From: Sphaerolaimus hirsutus
Taxonomy: Eukaryota; Nematoda; Chromadorea; Monhysterida; Sphaerolaimidae
DNA length: 64,000 nt
Assembly: GCA_964036195.1 (NCBI GenBank)
Contig: OZ038457.1
Coordinates: forward strand, 24,686,787-24,750,786
Direction of reading: 5' to 3'
How positions within the stretch are numbered: position 1 is the first letter of the stretch; the number at the start of each line of letters is the position of its first letter. The notes under the pieces were generated by a model, which saw only the letters and a program-made list of their open reading frames with translations, was not told the DNA's origin and searched no databases. The translations under genes were made by a program, and so were the position numbers. Shown here piece by piece: positions 59,630 to 64,000 of this stretch.

Positions 59630-60335
59630 ATTGAGGCGTCTAATTCTAAAAGTCGACAAGTCGACTTTTGAAGTCCGAGTCGAGTAAACTTTATTTGATT
59701 GATTTGATCGACAAGTCTTCAAAATGCGATTATGAGTAAATAAGTTTCAGACCCAATTCCAGGCCCGTGGTGCGTGTCCAATTTGGCTCTCTCATGCTTT
59801 CCATAAGTTCCATGTTGTCAATAGTGTCATATTTTCAACCCCTGCTCTCAACCTACATGTGAAAAATGGGGTGTCCATAAAATTTCATTCGGTCAGAGCA
59901 AAACTGTTTCGGGGAGGGAAATGGACTTGTCGACTACTTGCACGCGAGAACATTTTTGTTCCCGGTGACGACGAGGCTGCCTTATGGTAAATTTATGGAC
60001 TTGTCGACTTTTAGAAATCGGTGTCCACAGTGGACTTATCACATTTCTTGCGTTTTTCCCCATAAAAAAGGATGCGGAGGATGGACTTGTCGACTTTTAG
60101 CCCAAAACTATGTGGACTTGTCGATTTCTTGCCCAAATTTTTTTGCATTTTCCCCCCAAAATGTCAAATTTGGCACTATGCCATATGGGCATGTGAGATC
60201 AAAAAATTCATGGAAATTTATGAAAAAATTTGCGGGAGTAGCCCCAGATGACGTTTCAGGGCCTCACTCGAAAATTTCATGTTTTGGACTTGTCGACTTT
60301 TAGAATAATTCTAATTTTTGGACGCCTCAATTATT
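59630..60335. repeat. 0.7-kb inverted-repeat element with GAGGCGTC ends
   Basis: The left end TTGAGGCGTCTAATTCTAAAAG and the right end CTAATTTTTGGACGCCTCAA are inverted. GACTTGTCGACTTTTAG recurs at least five times. The 121-codon open frame at 59938 is made of this repeat and is not called a gene. A truncated relative is at about 36045-36075. Confidence 0.75.
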
Positions 60336-60603
60336 TATGCGTTCCAAGCCCTAGCTGCCTGGTAAACCTACCTATATCTAAATGCATACATCACCTGCGG
60401 AAGTATTGATAAGAGATCACAACAGTTAGCGAGATCAAATAGCGAAAATTTCACGCAATAAATATTTAGAAATTTACTTGCCACTATTACATAGCAATCT
60501 TACATTAACCTGTTTGTTTATCCCAGCGCTTTTTACCTGTTTGTTATGTTTATATTTATGTATAAAACAGAGGAAAGAATATTTTTCCAATATTATTTTA
60601 TCA

Positions 60604-60926
60604 TACCGTGTTTGCTCGAATAATCCCCCCGGGAAAAATTTTTCGTCAAATTTTTATTCGTCATTTATTTTTATTAGTCAAATTCAAATTCGAAATATTC
60701 AAAAGGGGGATTTTTCAAACGGATATTATATTTTCGTCGAAATTTTCAAGCATGTTTCTGTCAACTCATTTCATGAAATAGGCTTTATTTACAACATAAG
60801 ATGCCGTTTTTATTCAAATTCTGCACAACAAATTTATTATACGCCTTAAGGGGGATTATTCGAGGGGATATTATTTTCTCATCGCTCATCTAACAGGGGG
60901 GAATTATTCAAGCAAATATGGTACAT
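60604..60926. repeat. CCGTGTTTGCTCGAATAATCC-type MITE
   Basis: ACCGTGTTTGCTCGAATAATC on the left and GAATTATTCAAGCAAATATGGTA on the right. It belongs to the same subfamily as 46798-47205. Intergenic, between the GPCR and homeobox genes. Confidence 0.75.
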
Positions 60927-61250
60927 ATTTTAGTGTGCTGAGATATTCATGATATTATCGCATTCGAATACAGATCATATTTGAGGAGCGAATGTGTTCT
61001 AACTACGGGTGGCGTGATAACTTCCTATTCAAACTAATTTACTATGTATTAATTACAAAAATATTTTGATATAAATCTGTGTTTGTCGCTCGACCGTGTT
61101 GTAATGCATCGTATAAAAATGTAGTAGTTTAATAAACAGGTAGGTGTAATATAAATATTATACTTACGGTGAGAAGTGACCAGTGAATCACGAGCACACG
61201 CAAAACAGACAAATAAAACACTCTCAAATAAACACCACAGAACTCGAAAA

Positions 61251-63859
61251 TCACTGATCATGCCTGGCATGCATGCGACTCTCCCCAAAATAACCCATTT
61301 CCAAGCCAACGCGTGGAACGGCCGAACTTGGCTGACACACCATGCCGCCTGCAGCTGCAGCCAGCGCGAGCACGTTGTGGGCGGGCGGCCAGAAACCTGC
61401 CGTCGATTCATATTTAGTTGTTAGAACGTATTTACGTTTACTCGACACTCGAGTACTGCGTAAATATGTTTAAGTTTCCTCCCGGGAAAAATACCGGTAC
61501 TTACTTACTCGCGTACTTTTTGAAAGTACGCGAGTACAGAAAACGTATTTAAAACAGGCTTTTTAATAGGCTTTTCAAGGCATAAATGAAAACAAGAGAA
61601 AAAAGCTAAACATGGGGACAAAATATCCAAAAAAGCGTAAAAATAGGCAAAAACACATTAACTAGTGAATTTGATGGTGAAAAAGCTCGAATCTTAGTGA
61701 TTTTGAGCGAAAATTTGCGCAAACTTTCTCAAAAATATTAACTTTAACGTTTTCCGGGGACAAAAGTAATTTACTCACGTTTACTCATGAGTAAAAGTAA
61801 AAAAAAATACTTGACGCTTTCTGTATTCACCTATGAGTAAAAAATAAATACTTTACGTTTACGTTTACTATCAAAAAAGTTCAGTACTTTTAACAACTCT
61901 GGGTCGATTAAGCAAGTTGAGAAGTGAAAATTATTTGAGAAGTGAGTAGTTAAGAGGGAAGTGAAAAACCATTTTAGAAGTGCGGAGTTAAGTGAGAAGT
62001 GAAATGGCACGTAAAAAGTTAAATCAAACCAAAGTGAGAGTGAAATGGCACGTTAAAAGTGAAACGCGAAGTAAAATGAGAAGTTGAAAGTTAGGTAAAA
62101 CTTTTTAGATCTCATTTTACTCTGCTTCTAGATTTTTACGTCACAGTTCACTTCTCATTTTATTTCTCATTTCACTCTGCTTTTAACTTGTCACTTCTTA
62201 TTCCACTTGTCACTTCTCAAACCCTTCTTCACTTGTCCCCTATCGACATGATCACCTGCAGTCGCTGCACTATTCGTGCCGCCGCAGCTATTCGCGACCA
62301 GAGTGGAATCTGTCGCCGCGGCGGCGGGCGTTTGATGGCACAGCATTCGTAGACTGGAAGCCAGCTGTTTTTTCCATTTCGTGCTGCCCATGGGGGGGGG
62401 GTTCGTGTTTCAGTTGAATTTGGTTGAAAAGTGAGATGAGTGAAGATTGAATGATGATTTTACCGGCGATTTTGAAACCAAGTTTTGATTTGCGTCTCGG
62501 TTAGATGCAGCTCCTTGGACAGCTCCATGCGCTTGTTGACGCTCAGGTACTTGTCGCTCTGGAGAAACGAAATAAATAGTTAAATATTGAATTTCACTGG
62601 TAATTTTCGATTTCACTCCCAGACCGTGTAAAACGCCCTGTAAAATATGAACTATCATGCAAAGTGTCAAACGTAATGTAAAATGGCAAACGAACTTTAG
62701 CCATTTTCCAGTGCATTTGACATGACTTTATAACCTTTGCATGACATTTGACATTTAAATTGCATTTTACAGGGTCTGAGAAAGCATTTCACCTTAAATT
62801 CATTTTCCAGCATCTCTAACTGTTGATTGGAGTAAGCTTGCCGCGGCCGCCGTTCAGATGCCGCCTTGCGCGCGCGCTTGTATTTGTGTTTCCGCGCTGA
62901 AATGGGCACCACAGACACATTAGCAAATTGGGGGCCACTCCCCCAGACCCTGTAAAATGCTTTGTAAAGTGGCAAATTCAAAACCATGCAAAGTATCGAA
63001 AGTCATGTATTTAAGATGCAATGTAAAATGGCAAATGACCGGTAAAAAGGAAACTTGACTTTTTTCATGACATTCTACATAAACTTAGACACTTTGCATG
63101 AAATTTAACATTTAACAGGGCATTTTACACGGACTGTGACAACGTTACACGAGCGGGCGGTCACCTCCAATGCCGAGCAGCATCTGCAGTTCGGACAGGG
63201 AGGGCGTGCCGGACACGAGCGAACGCTGCCGCTCGAACAACAGCGCCGGCAGTTGCCCACCTGTGGGAGGAGTCAAGGCACACGTGGAGGTTTTTTAAAA
63301 CTCACTTTTAACCGCCGTTAGCCTTCTGTTTATAGATGCGTGAGATTTTGATTATGTGTGATTTATTATCTAAACTCAGAAAATCTATCAGAGAAAGGGT
63401 AATAAAATTTGAGGTAAATATAAATAGGTAAATATGAATGCTTATGCAATAAGTATATTTTATTTTCTCCTGAAAAAGAAAATGATAATAAAATGTATCC
63501 GTGAAAACACCCTGGAGAAAATACAAAAAATCAAGATTTTTTATGTTTTCAAAAAGCAATTTTCAATTTTCATATATTTTTTAATTTATTTTCAAAATCT
63601 CACGAGCTGTTCGCAATGCTAACCACCATACAATCAACCGAGACAAACCAAAATAATGAGCAGCGGGCAGCGGGTTACCCGACGGCAGCATGGGCACGAT
63701 GCCAGAATGCTGCCCATCCGTGGACAAGTTCACAGGCGTCACCGAGTTGCAGCTGTGTCCGGCACTGTCCCCTTGTTCGTCCTCGTCGAGCTCGGCCACG
63801 GCCCCACCGACGTCATTGTCAGCGCAGCCGTGCAGCAGCGCCTCTATGTTGAATGCCAT
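61251..63859 (-). CDS. ANTP-class homeodomain transcription factor (Nedx/CG34031-like?)
   Basis: Exons: 63859-63679, 63260-63165, 62896-62793, 62558-62464, 62383-62256, 61396-61251. They sum to 750 bases and all phases agree (249 residues). The N-terminus MAFNIEALL is followed by an acidic segment. The homeodomain spans residues 107-166: [33 protein letters not shown], then [19 protein letters not shown], with W48, F49, N51 and R53 present. Introns fall after homeodomain positions 21 and 52. An Ala-rich tail (LALAAAAGG) ends the protein. YLSV-RMELS, LTETQ and RTKWKKQ place it with NK/Bar-like ANTP genes. The closest I recall is insect CG34031/nedx, stated with caution. It should bind TAAT-type sites in the nucleus. 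Introns 2, 3 and 5 contain introner-like elements away from the splice sites. Confidence 0.9.
61411..61904. mobile_element. hAT-like MITE in homeobox intron 5
   Basis: It begins ..AGTTGTTAGAACG and ends ACTTTTAACAACTCTG. GTCGATT occurs on both outer sides (61402-61408 and about 61906-61912), consistent with an 8-bp duplication that has one change. The interior is of the GAGTAAA/GTAAA type. Confidence 0.7.
61915..62250. repeat. GAAGTGAAATGG hairpin element in homeobox intron 5
   Basis: AGTTGAGAAGTGAAAATT on the left and CTTGTCACTTCTCAAACCC on the right enclose a hairpin of AAGTGAAATGGCACG units. It reaches to within a few bases of the donor GCAG/GTGATC on the minus strand. It belongs to the second introner-like family (50105-50365). 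Confidence 0.55.
62595..62792 (-). mobile_element. Introner-family element inside homeobox intron 3
   Basis: In transcript sense the canonical donor AAG/GTGAAATGC is followed at once by TTTCTCAGACCCTGTAAAATG. The other end is GGTCTGGGAGTGAAATCG. GTGAAAT is present on both sides of the element, so it may have duplicated the donor itself. A normal acceptor (GTTTCTCCAG) lies 40 bp further on. Confidence 0.65.
62930..63164 (-). mobile_element. Introner-family element inside homeobox intron 2
   Basis: It is bounded by CACAGTCCGTGTAAAATG and CAGGGTCTGGGGGAGTGGCCCCC (minus sense), with AAGTTTCCTTTTTACCGG and TGACATTCTACATAAAC arms. The canonical donor GGAG/GTGACC and acceptor CCCATTTCAG lie outside it. 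Confidence 0.6.
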
Positions 63860-64000
63860 TGTTCACTTTGACATTTGCGACCGTTGTTTTCAGTAAGTTT
63901 TAGATGTTTTATTTAGGTACTATCCGTTTTTGAAACGGACTGGAACAAAATGACCAGGAGCGAACGATACTAAAGTATCATTTCGCGCGGCCGGCGAGCA
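63860..64000 (-). promoter_or_regulatory. Upstream flank of the homeobox start codon
   Basis: There are 141 bases 5' of the ATG on the minus strand, ending at the window edge. The sequence is non-repetitive. No TATA box or initiator can be named with confidence. It is probably 5' untranslated region. Confidence 0.3.

Noticed and set aside
59938-60303. 121-codon plus-strand open frame
   Set aside because: It consists of repeated GACTTGTCGACTTTTAG units inside an inverted-repeat element and resembles no protein.

Overview
The window is nuclear DNA from an invertebrate animal. Its genes are split into many small exons, mostly with GT-AG introns. The recognisable proteins are metazoan: nucleoporin NDC1, an A1CF/RBM47-type RNA-binding protein, a homeodomain protein, a rhodopsin-family GPCR and a secreted neuropeptide-like precursor. 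There are no operons and no bacterial signals. Phylum cannot be fixed by eye; an arthropod or other protostome is a guess. Most of the DNA is mobile-element debris: inverted-repeat (MITE and foldback) elements rich in G/C tracts, many nested in one another.

Layout: NDC1 5' part (minus, 2078-7033; its 3' exons lie beyond the left edge or are unrecognised). Intergenic 7034-10415. A1CF/RBM47-like gene (minus, 10416-22246, up to 12 coding exons). Repeat-only intergenic 22247-29522. A gene ending in a Tudor-like/DUF4537-like module (plus, 29523-35673). Intergenic 35674-41415. A 125-residue secreted precursor holding one dibasic-flanked CX6C peptide like allatostatin-C (plus, 41416-43027). Repeats and a GC-rich putative promoter 43028-48546. 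A 671-residue class-A GPCR (plus, 48547-56272, 12 coding exons that close in frame). Intergenic 56273-61250. A 249-residue ANTP-class homeobox gene (minus, 61251-63859, 6 coding exons). I rebuilt the genes by matching splice phase between exons and by similarity to remembered protein families. No search was run.

The most interesting signal is a family of introns that look like mobile elements. At least six introns in three unrelated genes (A1CF-like introns 4, 5, 8; GPCR introns 2, 5; the Tudor-like gene at 33941-34423), and probably GPCR intron 6, begin and end exactly at the terminal inverted repeats of one MITE family. The left end is GTGCCA-TCCCAGACCCTG and the right end is CAGGGTCTGGGAGTGCCCC. 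They are mostly bounded by a 3-bp CAG or CTG repeat that looks like a target-site duplication. Two of them (192 and 195 bp) are almost perfect hairpins from end to end. This fits introners, transposons that create introns. The element supplies the 5' GT, and the duplicated CAG supplies the 3' AG. Where the duplicated triplet is CTG, removal at the points that keep the conserved protein intact would need a GT...TG intron, or else an in-frame upstream AG.

The neighbouring genes share no obvious pathway. The neuropeptide precursor and the GPCR are adjacent and on the same strand, but nothing in the sequence shows that they are ligand and receptor.
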